DNA from: Lyophyllum atratum
Taxonomy: Eukaryota > Basidiomycota > Agaricomycetes > Agaricales > Lyophyllaceae
Direction of reading: 5' to 3'
DNA: 64,000 nucleotides
Assembly: GCA_014905825.1 (NCBI GenBank)
Contig: JACGCN010000006.1
Span: 248,001-312,000, forward strand
Shown: one piece after another, positions 35,203 to 48,900 of the stretch
Layout: every line of letters begins with the position of its first letter
How positions within the stretch are numbered: the first letter of the stretch is position 1
Notes under the pieces: model-generated
Database searches by the model: none
What the model was told of the DNA's origin: nothing
What the model saw: only the letters and a program-made list of their open reading frames with translations
Translations under genes and position numbers: made by a program

Positions 35203-36623
35203 TCAGCTAGATTCATAACGACTGATTCGCGGCATAAGCTGCTGGCTCGATCTCTGATTCTTCAGGCCCAGCCGATACATCCTCAACACGCCCCTTGCCT
35301 GCAACCCAGAGAGCTCCCCAACGACCCTCGCAAATTCGGCGCTCGTTGGTAAGGTGAAGAGCCCGATCTCGACCTGGCGCAGGCCGCTCAACTCGGGCCG
35401 CAGGAGGAGAGAGTCCAGCTCGGCCCAGCCGTCGACCATCTGCTTGAGGTCGGTGAAGAACTCGAGGCTAATGTGTTCTAGGATATTGGTGGGCGAGATG
35501 CTACTGAGCAGGGTCTGGACCCATGAGAGCGCGAGTGGCGGGTCTTCGAGTGTGAGCTTGATAGAGCGGAGGTTCGAGTTGATGCTCAGATCGAATGGGT
35601 AAACTGGAGAAGCACGCGTGAGTCAGCATCCTTGCGTTATAAGATGTGGCGCTCGTCAAGAACGAACGACATACCATCCAAAATCCCCGTCTTGAAGTGG
35701 AAGTGCTCAAGCGAGTCTCCCGTCTTGGCAAGCAACTTCTCCACAGCAGGCATGTCGTCGAAATGGGCAACACGCAGCTCACGCAGGCCCTGAAGATCGA
35801 ACGTCGATCGTGGGCTCAGCAACCAATTCCCGTCGTCCACATACTCCATTGTCAAAAAATCAAGACGGGATCGACCTAATGTAATGACCCCTTCGTCCGC
35901 AAGTACCATAGGCGTTTCATCGAGATCGCCTGTTGACGTCAGGCCGAGCATAGGACCGGGCACGCCTGGCTCCCCTAAAACACACACCGATGCCAGCGCC
36001 AGCCCTTGGAGGTTCCGCGAGCCCGCCAGGAGCCCCGCAAGATCCCCAACGTGCGTGAACGACCACGATTTAAGGCGTACGAACCTGAGGGAGCGCAGCG
36101 AAAACACGTGTTGGACCGCGCTCTGCAGGGATGGAGGCAGCATGGCCCAGTGCAGGGTCGTAGACTGGGCTCCAAATTCGAGGCGCTTGAGATGCGTGAG
36201 CATTCTGAGGAGATGGGGGAACGTGCACTCTGTGGTGACCCATGTCGTGGAGCGGATGCCGCCCAAAGCTGCCTGCGGGGATGCCTGCCCACCCAACGGG
36301 GACCCTTCCAACACTTCGAGCTCGCGGACGTAACAAATAATAGAGGGTGAGGCGGTAAATAGGCGATGGAGTCGCTTGCATAATTCTGACGGGGAGAGGT
36401 GACCTGCAGCCGGGGTAACTTTGAGTGATATTTTAGAGAAGAGGTGGAGTCGGCTTGTGGGGAGCCATGCATGGCATACGAGGGCACATGTGTTGAGCGT
36501 TACAGGGTCGTCATGAAGGTGGTCGATGATGTGGTCGACGAGCTCTTGGGGAAGTCGCGAGATGGGCTCGAAGTCGTTGATCATCGACTGGGAGGATGAG
36601 GGGCGTGTGAGACGAGAGCTCAT
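35203..36623 (-). CDS. F-box protein with leucine-rich C-terminal part
   Basis: Two exons separated by one short intron (~35605-35672), about 450 residues. ATG 36623 is chosen (MSSRLTRPSS); the frame extends upstream only from a GTG. The F-box is at residues ~18-60: ISRLPQELVDHIIDHLHDDP, then LNTCALVCHAWLPTSRLHLF. The rest has loosely repeated leucine-rich segments (FPHLLRMLTHLKRLEF, LRSLRFVRLKSWSFT, LQGLRELRVAHFDDMP, LEHISLEFFTDL, LSGLRQVEIGLFTL), typical of the greatly expanded F-box/LRR-like family of Agaricomycetes. The expected role is substrate adaptor of an SCF ubiquitin ligase; the target is unknown. It converges on the G-alpha gene with a ~180-bp gap. Confidence 0.88.
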
Positions 36624-39184
36624 GCGCTGAGACTCGTTGGCTGGGCTGTTCTTGTACAGCACCCTGCAGCGACAGCAATGGGCCTACAGGTGTCCGCAAG
36701 CAAGCAGACGGGATTGATGCTGCATGCCCCAGTGTGTTGATCGATATCGATTACCGATCTTTATGTATACTGTTGTCTTCTTATCGCTGTAAGAGATCAT
36801 CAGCAGCATGCCTTGATCATGAGGTTCATTAACTGCCTCGACGCCACCCGTGCCGGTCTCCGGAACATACACAGCCACTGTGTGTTCAAGTTTTTTTTCA
36901 CTCCCTCCTTCTCCTCCTCCACCTGTCTCCCATGCTATCCTCTTTTATATCGTTCTCGCTAGCCGTCTTAATACGCCCTACTTAGGAGCATTAACCGAAA
37001 TTCATTTTCATTCAAGGTGCCACTCGCAAGGCGTGATACCTTCTCACAACTTTCATAAACTGCGCTAACCCCATATATTCACGATTTCAACTTTTTCAAA
37101 GCACTTTCCGAGCCCGAATGGAGCCCCCAACATCTTCGACCCACTGCTTTGGACATCCACACTCCTCTCCGGGCACCCAACGTGACCTCCAGGCTGCCTT
37201 TGGCGCCTTCTCGGACGCTTTCTTCCCCATAGAATTGGATGCATTGCCCTCCCGGACGACCGCATAGCCTTATCTATGGACCGCTCATGAACTCCAATGA
37301 AGAAGGGATCAACGCTCTGATGGAACCTGCAGGGTATTTACGTCGCCACTGTGTGAAGATACAGCCTCAGTGGCGGCAGTCCGTGGACCAAGCTCGATAG
37401 CGATGCTGATGATAATTGGGCTCTCTCCACGCTGGATGTGGCAGGACACGACTCGTGATCATACTCTTTACACGTTCTTTGCGCCCACGTTTCTGCTGCG
37501 ACGTAAGTCAGCGACCATGCGTTCTACAACCTATACCTTGCGTCCGGCGTAGATTGTCTTGCTCTCCCTTCAGTGACCGGCTTTTGGCCTGTGTTTCCAC
37601 TTCTTCACCTTTACCCAAAACGCTTTGATCACATTCCCCTTTCCGCCATTCATTGTCCGACAGGATACGCTGGTAAGTCCTCATATATATATTTGGCCGC
37701 CCGCATGACCTACCACGTTGAGATCTTCCCAGTACATAAGGCCACTGCTTACCCCGTTTCTTTCGCCATTGCCCAACTTCCTAGCCTCTCTTGCAAGTAA
37801 GTTGGTATAAAGTCGGCTCTCACGCTGTCTCTAGAACGCTGGCAGGAAGATTGGCTCGTTAGTGCCCCTCCACGTTGCCTAGCTGTATATCGACACCCCG
37901 TTTTGGATCCACTTACAAGGCTATATAGTCAGGACAATGGAGGAGATCCTTCTATTTTTAGTTCTTTGTTCCATATAGTGCTTCCGCGAATAAGTTAATG
38001 CCAAGAAACGTTCGGCTTCGACAACGTGTCCAGGCCTGACGAAATATGGGTACATATGTTTGGCATCAGTAGCAGGAGATCCATCTGCAGTAGGCTGCTG
38101 ATAAAGAAGCTCGCCCTACTCGTGTCGATCGATGTACATAACGAGGCTTCACAGCGGAATTACTCGCTATTGTGGTAATGACGTCTTGGAATATTCCCCA
38201 CCTTGTCCATAAACATAGCCGCGGGTTTCCGATCTCGTCTTGACTCGAAGTTGGCATCAAAAGAATTGCCCATTGCCCAGTTCATTTTGTGGTGACCTGC
38301 CCGGTGCCGAGATGAAAGAATCCTACTTACGATCATGGCTTGGTAGTATCATTACAATAATGATTCATGAGTTGCTTCGATTGTTGGGAACGAACATCTT
38401 TACATGAACCAAGTGTGTCCAGCACCAATAGAGGATGAAGGTACCGCGTAAAGTGTAATTATACTCGCACACGATGCATTCCGCAAGAGCAACTGATTCT
38501 CTGAAACTCTGTCAGGGTCGGGAGAGGGATGAGTAGAACGATGCCAGTGCTACTTATATAACTCTAGAGTAGATTCAGCAGAACCAAATCGTTCAGGTGT
38601 AGGGTACGATATTTGCAGCAAAGACATCGAATCGAAGACCTTTCACATGCGCACTTGTCCCTACTACCTGTCCAAGGAAGACAGAAGAGATTGCCCAGAC
38701 GCCTTGGGATCTTAGTTTCTCTCAGCCTCTTCATATCAGCTACTTGCTATGAGAATGATCGCGTCCTTAGTACCAAGCAGAGATGCTCATACCGCTCAAG
38801 TAGGAAGCATCAGAGAAATCCGTACCTGTACCTTGCCTGTACCTTGACTGTAGCATCAGCGATAACATGGATGAGTGTCATCAGAGCGTGGTATTATCCA
38901 CGTTGGTCAAACTGCGACATAGGTACGTTGGATGAATATCAGACCTAAAGCAGCGAGTCAAGCAACCAAACATAAAATTCAAATACTTTTACAAGCGCTG
39001 TCCACCCGTATTAGGTGCATTGAAGATGAAGACTGAGTAGTACAGCGGGCCAAGCCTCCCGAACGTTCATCCAATCGACGACGAGAACACTAGGCCCTTC
39101 ACAGAGCATACAACCAGAGCTCACGAATTCCACACCGATCGCAAAAGACACCCATAACTCCACAACCCATGACGATTGCCACAC
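36624..39184. other. Gene-poor region
   Basis: Small frames only. A 50-codon plus-strand frame near 37119 (MEPPTSSTHCFGH..) and several 60-75-codon ones show no family features. No repeat or RNA gene is recognised. Confidence 0.35.
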
Positions 39185-40585
39185 TCTAAACACTCGACTT
39201 CTCCACTCTATTGAGCTCTTCATCCGACATCGACTCTGTTTTGCCCGGCAGCGCCGACGTCTCCGTGTCGTCCACAGTATACGTCGTCCTCGTCCCGTGC
39301 GATTTCACATGCGTATGCGTGCTCATGCTGCCAAGCTCGTTGGCGGTGTTGCTCCCGTCGTACGTCCGGTTGAACCGAAGGAAGGAGAGAGCCGGGCCTT
39401 GGTCGTTCCAAGTCTGGTTAGGCCTGGCTTCGCCCGCCGCAACACGGGATACAATCAGGGTCGGCGCGATGCCCTAAGTAAGGATATACCCGCGTCAGCA
39501 TCAGTGCGCCATGTGGAATGCATGCAGGGATGGGGCAGGGAGGGTAGGGATAGGGCGATGGATGGGACGATAAGTAGGAAAGTATTTATAAGGCACTCAC
39601 AGTGACAGACGTCCAGAACGCAGAGGCAAATTCGGAGGCAGGGCCACTGCGGATATACGCGATCAGCGCGAAGAGCGTCGCGATGCAATATAGGGCTGAT
39701 GACTCGATGAGGATCTCGATCACACCCCGATACGACCGGAGGCCGGGGCCTGCTTTTGAGCGGGAGCCGACTTGCACGACGCGATAGACGATGACGCCGG
39801 TGCAGTAGAGCGTTGTGGCGAGGGAGGTGGAGTAGAGGGCTGTTGCGTAGTCGACGCCGACGGCGCCGAAGGAGGTGGAGGTTACGGTTTGGAAGATAGC
39901 GATGATACAGAAAGCTATGTGGGGAGGAGGGGGTTTGTGAGTGAGTGAAGAGGGGAGGGGGGGGGGCAATATACCTGTGGTGAGCATTGTGCATATTATT
40001 GGAATAATGGTGACCTTCCACGACCTCCCCCATACAACCCAGCACCGCCAGATCTACCACGTCGACTCAATTCTCCACACCAAGACGAGCGAACATGAGA
40101 GAATCACTCACGATCACACAGTCGGCAAGAACAGCGTTGGCGTCCGAGACCGCGGTCGTCCCGGTGAACCACACAGGATACTCATTGAGCGCATCAGCCG
40201 TAGACTCAGCCGTCTCGCCCCGCGCGATGAACGCGCGCCGCACATACGCCCAATAGGTGGCGTGATGGATAGTTGACATCACGAAGAATAGGGTAACGAG
40301 CACCGTCATGAGGTGCCGCGACTGGGCGGTCCGTTCGGGGCCAGTGACTGGAACACGGGGCAACGGAGAATAAGACGATGCGGATGGAAAGAGCCGCGGA
40401 CTCGGATGGATCACGCACAGATTTTGGAAAGGGCCGTTATGTAGACCGCGACATGGATCCCTATAGAAATTCTATGTGTGAGGTGTGGGTGGACCGAAGT
40501 GGGAAGAGCTCATACCTCGCATGAGGGATTCGAAGTTGCAAGCATTGAAGTAAGCTTCATTGATTTCCTTGACCTCAAAGGACAT
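39185..40585 (-). CDS. Seven-TM integral membrane protein (copy E, not DUF6533)
   Basis: Multi-exon gene. ATG 40585 opens MSFEVKEINEAYFNACNFES, then ISIGIHVAVYITALSKIC, HLMTVLVTLFFVMSTIHHAT, SDANAVLADCVI, IYRCWVVWGRSWKVTIIPII, FCIIAIFQTVTS, TALYSTSLATTLYCTGVIVY and YRGVIEILIESSALYCIATL. The last exons are GIAPTLIVSRVAAGEARP and a hydrophilic tail with a THTHVKSHGTRTTYT stretch, ending KSSV at TAG 39185-39187. The hydrophobic blocks fit seven TM helices. The ADCVIIYRCWVVWG and GVIEILIESSALY phrases mark a large agaricomycete family of integral membrane proteins without assigned function, distinct from DUF6533. A G-run of about ten lies in one intron (~39957). No break is seen. Confidence 0.8.
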
Positions 40586-41857
40586 GATGCACGGGGTAAA
40601 GGTGCGGATGCGGCGAGGATGGATTGGGAGGTGAAGAGGAAAGTAAAGCTGGTAGGTCCTTAATGTCGCTCTCGATTCATCAATCCCACAATGTTTATAA
40701 CGGTTGAGGGGGAATTGGTATGTTGTTGTTTGCCGACAGAAGCTCTGGGAGTTTGCCGTGATTTCGGGATGATGGGAACATCACCTTATGATAAGCGCCA
40801 GACCGATCGATCCTATGAATATTCGGGTATGTTAGGATTTGCGGGTTCGACGCCATGGTCTTCAGGAGTTTCCGAGAATATCGCCGTCTGGCTTCACCGT
40901 TGGCACCGGCACGAAGAGCATCGCGGACGAGGAGGGGGCTGAGACTACATCCCAAAGGAATGGCGTGACGAATTCGCGCTAGTCCGACCAAAGAGTTCAC
41001 AGGCCATATTTGCATCATTAGCCTGGAAAAAAGGCTGTGATCCTGGGTATTGGACAGCAGGATTGAAGAGGTCTGCTGACGGCGGTGGTTTTTTTCTCTG
41101 TGGATGTCGGAGATGAACCTATCTTCAAGGTAACCTGATGGAAAGGATCAGCAGCGTATAGGCCCCATGAACTCGCGGGGGGTGTGATGTTGATGATAGA
41201 GTACCATTTTTCATCATTTTTTGAGATATTTTTACCTTCGACATGTTCGATGTGAACTAGGATTAAATTGAAGGCTGTGGTGGGAGAAAGCGAAAATTCA
41301 GTTCATGACATGAGTACGCATGATGATGGGCGTTTCCTAAGATGAAAACAAGTATGAAACAACAAGAGGTTCTATAAAAGTCTGGCATATGTGGCAGATT
41401 TCAGTTGATACTTCGATAACATTCGCACTGGTGCTTGACAGGATACAAGTAGCACTCCTGGAGGACTAATTCGAAAGCGGTATGAACCTGCCATTCTTCA
41501 CGTCGCAGTGGGCACATTTTTGGACATAAGTCAATCAGGGGTGAAATGAGAGAAAGAAAATTATGCAGACCAAATCGGAAGTAGAGCGAGCTCCTGGCGA
41601 AGATCGGTTTCTACGAATTTCGAAGAACACTGTACATGTAGTGGCGAGGCAAGAATTTAAAGAAGACAGGTTCACGATCGGACCCAGCTGGAGGGTCGAT
41701 AAGATAAGATTATGCCTAATCAGAGGCTTATATAAGTAATTGGGTTCCCACGTGCCAAACCTGCCGTGGGGAAAATATTTTTGAGTGATCGATTTCGACT
41801 CACTGGACTGAGCCGCTCACTCCCATTATCTGCCTGTCCTTACCGTCGTAAGTCAAG
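40586..41857. other. Divergent intergenic region, upstream of NOG1
   Basis: No gene recognised. It holds the promoters of the 7-TM gene and of NOG1, including a TATA-like element at 41729-41735. Confidence 0.4.
41729..41735 (+). promoter_or_regulatory. TATA-like element upstream of NOG1
   Basis: TATATAA in GGCTTATATAAGTAATTGGG lies 129 bp before the NOG1 start codon. Position fits a core promoter, but sequence alone cannot prove use. Confidence 0.35.
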
Positions 41858-44367
41858 ATGTCGACCAGTGGACTCAAGGCGATTGCGCCCGTGCCTACGG
41901 CCACGGATTTCCTGGACATTGTATTGTCGAAAACCCAGCGGAAAACACCAACAGTATGCCTAAAGATTTGACATTTTCTTGAGCTGGACTAACACTCAGT
42001 TGCTGCTCAGGTTATCCATAAAAACTTCAAAATCAGTCGTATCAGGAATTTCTACATGCGCAAGGTCAAGTTTACACAGGATTCGTTCGAGGAAAAACTT
42101 GCTGCAATCTTAAATGATTTCCCTATGCTTGATGTGCGTACTTCGAGCCATCTATCTGCTGCTGGTGCACCTCTAATTAGACTATGCTTTCTTTAGGACC
42201 TTCACCCCTTTTTGTCCTCGCTCATGAACGTTCTTTACGACAAAAACCACTACAAGCTTGCCCTGGGTCAGCTACGGACTGCCCGGCATCTTATCGACCA
42301 CGTTGCGAAAGATTACTGCCGTCTCCTCAAATTCGGAGACAGCTTATACAGGTGCAAGCAGCTCAAGAAGGCTGCTCTTGGTCGGTAAGTCTGGGAAATT
42401 TGTTTTGATTGCAATACAAGCTGATCACCTCGGTTCAATGAAGTATGGCAACGATCATGCGCCGTCAAAAAGATCCCCTCGCATACCTCGAACAAGTGCG
42501 GCAACACATCTCTCGTCTCCCCGCCATCGACCCCAACACCCGAACCCTCCTGATCTGTGGATACCCAAACGTCGGAAAATCGTCCTTCATAAACAAGGTC
42601 ACCCGCGCCGACGTCGACGTACAGCCATACGCCTTCACCACAAAATCTCTCTTCGTCGGTCATCTCGACTACAAGTACCTCCGATGGCAAGTAATCGATA
42701 CCCCTGGTATCCTCGACCACCCTCTAGAAGACATGAACACGATCGAGATGCAGAGCATCACCGCGCTCGCGCATTTGAAAAGCTGTGTGTTGTATTTTAT
42801 GGATCTCAGCGAGCAGTGCGGATATACCGTCGAAGCCCAAGTACGTCTTTCCTCCCTTCCCTTGGACAACGCAAGCTGAATGTTTTTTCATGACAGTGTA
42901 AACTATTCCACTCCATCAAACCCCTCTTCAACGGCAAGCCCACCCTCCTCGTCATCAACAAAATCGACGTCATGCGCCTCGAAGAGCTGCACCCCGACTC
43001 CCAGGCCCTCGTCCAAGAAATCATCGACGCCGAGGACGTGCAATGCGTCCAGGTCTCCTGCCACTCCGAAGAGGGCGTCATGGACCTCAAAAACAAGGCC
43101 TGCGACGCGCTCCTCGCCCACCGCGTGGACACGAAGCTCAAGGGCAGCAAGATCAACTCTGTGATCAACAGGATACACGTTGCGCAGCCTAAGGCTCGGG
43201 ACGAAGTTGTCAGAGCGCCGTTTATACCCGAGGTCGTCAAGGAGAGGAAGAAGTATGACAAGAACGATCCGGAGCGGAGGAGGCTTGCGAAGGATGTTGA
43301 GGCGGAGGAAGGCGGAGCGGGTGTGTTCAATATCAACATGCGCGGTCAGTCTCCCGTCTCTTTCGGTATTTCTTGGGGATTGCGTGCTGATGTTATTTTC
43401 GGACAGAGGACTACCTGTTGGCGAACCCAGAATGGAAGCAGGATATCATTCCTGAGATCATGGACGGCAAGAACGTCGCCGACTTTATCGATCCCGATAT
43501 CGCCGAGAAGCTCGATGCGCTCGAGCGCGAGGAGGAGCGGCTCCAAGCCGAAGGGTTCTACGACAGCGAGGAAGACATGGTAGGCACCCTTTCCACTTTC
43601 TTCCCCTCTTCCCTCTTCTCTTTTTTCAACCTATTAACCAACTACTCTACTACCAGTTCGACTCCGATGACGAGCGAGAAGCCCAAGAAGCCACCATCGC
43701 CCTGTCACACAAGATCCAGTCCCAAAGCCTCAAAAAGTCCAAAAAGAACCAAGCCCGCATGCCGCGTACCGCGGGGCTGCGCACACTCACGGAGCTCACG
43801 GACGAGATGACGAAGGCCGGGCTCGACCCCAGCCGGATCACGGAGCGCGCGACGATGCTGGCGAAGATGCAGGGTGCGAAGCGGAAGCGGGACGAGGATG
43901 TGGATATGGACGATGCAGAGGGAAGCGGGGACGAGGACGGAGATGCGGAAGGGTGGATGGATGTGGATGGGGAGGAGGCGCCGACAAAGAGGGCCAAGGG
44001 CAATGCGGGTGGTGTGGTGGCTGTCAACAGGAGGGCGCCCAAGTCGGACAGGAGGTTTGCTGGTATGCGGGACGAGGCGGTTCGTATTTTCTTCGTATGT
44101 TCCTCTTACCGAAAACTGAGGTATGTTTTACTTTGCAGCAAGCAAGCCGTGCCGTCAAGCTACGCAACCTTGGACAACGGCCGCGCAACATGCTCGCCAA
44201 AGCCGGAGAGGGCGATCGCGTCATCAAAACCAAAATGGTATGTCACGCCCCGCTACTTCCTCCACACCCCCAGATCTCTCATCATATCTTCCCTTCTTCA
44301 TCGACCTATCTAGCCGAAACATCTGTTCGCTGGAAAACGGAAGGGAGGCAAGACCCAAAGACGTTGA
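41858..44367 (+). CDS. NOG1: Nucleolar GTP-binding protein 1, 60S ribosome assembly GTPase
   Basis: Essential nucleolar GTPase for late 60S subunit maturation; the sequence is near-canonical. Exon 1 (from ATG 41858) reads [20 protein letters not shown] and ends QRKTPT. It continues [40 protein letters not shown] and [20 protein letters not shown]. The GTPase domain has G1 [14 protein letters not shown]3 [10 protein letters not shown] and G4 VINKIDVM. The NOGCT region includes [20 protein letters not shown] and the [20 protein letters not shown] block, then an acidic/basic low-complexity stretch ([20 protein letters not shown]). The C-terminus is [31 protein letters not shown], stop TGA at 44365-44367. 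About eight introns; length ~650 residues, as in the family. No disruption seen. Confidence 0.96.
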
Positions 44368-45983
44368 TCTGCGCTTTGGATTCTATTTCTACCGAGTGTA
44401 CCATGCTGCTATGTCTGTTTTCCTTATCTGATCATCGATTACATTGGATCACCCATCTGTCCCGTCGTTTCGAGTAAGGTGCTACACCACCGTTTGCACA
44501 CCCCATGTTTGTTTGGCATAAATTCAGCAACATCAAATTGATTACGGATATGGTGTCCATTCGGGCTCGAAGCCCGGTGGTTCTGATATTTTTTCTTTTT
44601 TACAATATTCACGTCGAAATGAGGCTGTTTAGATCACAAGCCTTTGTCATCCAAATAGTGTGTGTCCCGGCTCAACTTGGTCACGATCAAGGCCCTGATC
44701 TAGCTCAACACCACGACATCAGGCTGAGCTCGACATCCAGCTCAATCCGACGTCCAACCTGGGACCCTTCGAAGCATAATCAACAAGACTATCACGCGTT
44801 ATGATTGAATTTTTTTTTTAAGTCCGCTGTGTGCAGGTTGCTCTTGACCATCGCCCACCACTTTGCTCCGCCTTCGCATACGAACGCCATTCCCAATGCC
44901 GACGTGATGATTATGGTGAGCCCATTTATTGGTTTCTCAGACACTCATTAATGGTATCTATGCCCTCGTAGCATCCCCACTCCATGTGGAGCGCCTCCTC
45001 GCTGCTCAACCGTTAGCCGCTCGTCGACCCAGGGCATTCTGTTTGTCATGATCTGCGGCGCGGCCATTCGACATTCTCGAAACACGGTGGGGGGGAAGAG
45101 GGAAGGACACAGAGTTGGCTGGCTTGCATGAAAATAATGGATTAGGAGCGGGATGAATCATGGGGGGAACCGGTCGTGCCGTCAGGTCGTGCATGGTCAC
45201 CGTCCCCAAGTTCCAAGTTTCCCGTAGTTTTACTAAGTAGCATGTATGTACTGTACCGTGTACAATGGTATACATCCCCGCAAACGAATGCACAACCCAG
45301 ACCAAATGAAAGTTTACCCCAAACCCGGGCTACGGATTATAGAACCGTCGCAGGGGGCGCTGCAATATTACCTCAGACACTCGACATCAGCCTTGCATCG
45401 AAGGTCTTGACCTCAAATTGACGCTGCTGAATTGTTGATCAATTGACATCAAAATGGCTATAAATTTCACATCCCGCCTTCCCAGGTGGGTCCCACATCC
45501 CTGAACCGACGGTGGTGTAGTCCTGAGTTGGGTTCGGATGACCGTACAACGTATCACATGAACGTGATAGAGATCCCAAGCATATGACGACTCGGACCGA
45601 TTTCGATTTCCCAAGTCCATGCCATGGCGCTCGCACAATCCCCTACCTTTGAAGCTTGAAGCCTGACCTAGACTCCGTCTTTCATGAGCGCAAATCAGCA
45701 CATCTATTGAATGACTATGTAACGTAGGTAACATTCCAGAATCCGGATCGAATATCCCAGCTCCCCGCAGCGCGGAGGAGCTATATAAATTACAACAGAT
45801 CGAGCTGGGAAGGTCAATAATAACTACAAAAATCCTCTATCCAATCGAGGAATGGTGAAAAGATACCTCACACGTCCTGGTGACATGCTGAGAGGGAAAA
45901 GGATGCGAAAGAGAAGAGGGGACGGGTCGCAGGTCGAAAGGTATCGCAGACGTCGTAGACAGGAGGGGTGGAGTCCAAATGAA
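44368..45983. other. Convergent intergenic region
   Basis: Holds 3' flanks of NOG1 and of the aminopeptidase gene. A perfect short palindrome CGGGCTCGAAGCCCG lies at about 44564-44578, before a T-rich run. No gene or tRNA is recognised. Confidence 0.35.
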
Positions 45984-48900
45984 TCAGTCCCAGTCAATGC
46001 TCATGCCTCCAGGGCCGGTAGCGAGGCCTATGCCTCGTTCAGCTTCTCTCTTGAGCCACTTCATAGCGCGTTTATCATCCTTGAGAAGTGGCGTCAACTT
46101 CTCGAGGCAGCGCTGGTTGTGCTCCTGAAACCCGACCACACGTCAGTACCACAGCTTCACTTCCACAAGGTAAGTGGCTAACCTTGAGCCACGACTTTTC
46201 TTCCTTCGTGAGCATGCCATCTTTCACCATGCGCGTTTGGATGGGCACGCATGTTAGCCGCTCGAAGCCAAGCCAGATGTTGCCATTGAAATTGCCTCTC
46301 GTCTGTATCCCCGCATTAACGCCAATTTCATATTTGCAAGGGCGGGCACGGAGAAAAAGCATACCTTGACATGCCGCACTGCAAGCGCGGATTCAATACG
46401 CATACCCCATTTGCCTTCGTTATCTGCAAAAATAAATATGAAATTGGAGGCAATAAGCGACGGATCTCAGATGACGAGGGAGCAAGGGTAACGTACAGAA
46501 GCCAGGCTCGTTGGTGATGACGTGACCAGGGACAAGCGGGACGTTAGATGAGAAGCTCTGTGGCCCTTCATGAACGGTCAGGAATGAGCCAAAGCCATGC
46601 CCCGTCCCATGCTGCAAACACGCGGCACCGTCAAGATCCGGGTCTCGACGACGAGGCTCGAAGCAGGACACGCACCATGTAATTCAGACCATCCCTCCAG
46701 AGTGCTTTGCGCGCCAGGACGTCCAGCTGATGCCCAGAAGTACCTTCTGGGAAGATGGCGCTATCTATAGCGATCTGGGTGGATCACCATGAGTAGAGCT
46801 CCTCGGGAGAACGTCGCATGGGTATGGACTTACATGGCCTTGTAGGACTCGTGTGAAGGCTTCGCACTGCTCGGCCGATGGTCGCCCGAAGTGCACAGTG
46901 CGTGTGGTGTCACAGGTGCCATCTCTGTATTGTCCGCCAGAGTCACTATGCTCATGGGTCAGACGGGTGGTTAGAAACGAGGGGAACGATCTGCAACTCA
47001 CTTGAGGTAGGGCGTCTCTCGCTCGATCATTCGTGCTGTCGACTTCCTGGGTGTATAATGCGGAAGTGCAGCATTTGATCCTGTTGCTGAGATAGATTTG
47101 TACGCGATGCCCATGAAGTTCTTGTTATGTCGGCGGAATTCCGTTAGGCGGGATGCGGCTTCGTACTCCGTGATGTCGTATCCTTCATTCAATTTGTTCT
47201 CGAGCCATGCAAGGAAACGAACCTGCTTCAAGTGAGCCAGATATGACGCGAATGAGACAGACGAGACGCACGAATGAAGCACCGTCTCTGAGGTACGCCC
47301 GGCGCATCCCCTCCAGCTCCGTCTCGTTCTTCACCGCCATGATATGCTCTATCCAAGATGGCGCAACCGTATACCGGTAATGTGTAAGCATGAGGGAGAT
47401 CGCATATGATGTTTGCGGAGAGATCAAAATCTGTAAAACAGGAGTACGTGAGTGGGTTGCGTAGGTGGGATACGAAGTCGCTGACTTTGCCTTTACCCCA
47501 CTCTCTGCGTCGCAAGAAGGACCACAAGTCAAGATACTCTCGTCGCTCAACACCGAGCGACTTCAGATACTCCCCAGTGTCTGGAGTGACCTTGCTCGCG
47601 TCCAAGAAGATCGTAGCGTTTTCGAGACCCACATATAGGTAGGCGTGGAAGAGAGGGTTGTGCGGGATGTCGGATCCACGAACGTTCAAGAGATATGCTA
47701 GATATCTTAACTATGAGCACAAGTAAGAAAAGCATAAACCTAACCAACCTATGGAAGAGAGCGATGTTATGAGTGTCCCGGTTTGAACCTGGTCTGGTGT
47801 CGCAGGACCCTTTGAATACGAAGGAATGGTCGGTGGTTGGGCTTTGATCCAATCCCGGAGCTTAACAAGTTTGGTAGCGGCACTGACGCCTGGGACAAAG
47901 GAATATGAGAAATAGAATGATGACCATGAATGCTTGACGTACCAGAGAACTCTATGGGTTGAATGAAAATCGGGGCTTTAGATTTCTGGGGCTTGTCTTT
48001 CCACACAAGATCGACAAGATTTTGAGGCGGATACACGAGCTTCGAGTTCGTCTGAGACATCTTGTCATTGATGAGCATGGCTTTTTCGTGAGAGATCATG
48101 CGAGCGTCTATGCCGATCCTAGAATCCTTGGCTCGAGCCTAACGGACAAAGGCCATCTTCAGCATCGAATGAGTGGTTAAATTGGGCAACATACCATGAG
48201 CCATTCTATCCAATCCTTCGGTTCGCCGACAGCTCCAGCCTTTATTAGGGTCCAATTCCTATCAAGCTGCTCTCTGGCTTGCAGCCAGTATCTCGAGTCT
48301 GTGAACAAGTACGCTGACGACATAGTGACGATGGCCTGGCCAGCCGTGCCAAAGAACCTAGGAGGAGCGAGGTTTTCAGATGCAAAGGGATTGTGGTGAT
48401 GACTTGAAAGACTCACCCGGAGATGTATTGTCGTCGCTGGTCGCTCTCGGCGACATACTCGGACCCATGAGCATCTTCACTTGGTACGATACTAGATCGT
48501 GCATAAGATGACTGTCCAACATTCATAAACCAAATGCTCACTAGTAGTCTAAAGTGTGGGTCGCCATGTTTCGACGTAGATCCTCCAATTTGTCCGCCGT
48601 GTCCCCGTAGTCCCGGATTGAGTCGACCTCGGCGATCTTCCGCTCCAGAGCCGAACCAACGAGGGTGCTGGAAGAGTCGTTGGGATACAGCTGTGGTCGC
48701 TTTGGCGTCCCGGGGCTAGCACTCCTTTGCAAATCGCTTCGGTGAGTGGACCGGCTGGCATGGGTGACATGTGTCGCTTGGCTAGACTTGCTGGCATGGC
48801 TCCGCTGAGAGTCGCCCCGGTGTAGGGAGTCCTGAGCCAGGGCCAATGGGTGGGATTGAGACTTGTGACTCTCTTGCGACCGCTGTGTAGACCTGCTAGC

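Noticed and set aside
44564..44578. CGGGCTCGAAGCCCG palindrome as a tRNA end or terminator
   Set aside because: No other tRNA parts nearby, and intrinsic terminators are not a eukaryotic feature; kept only as a palindrome.
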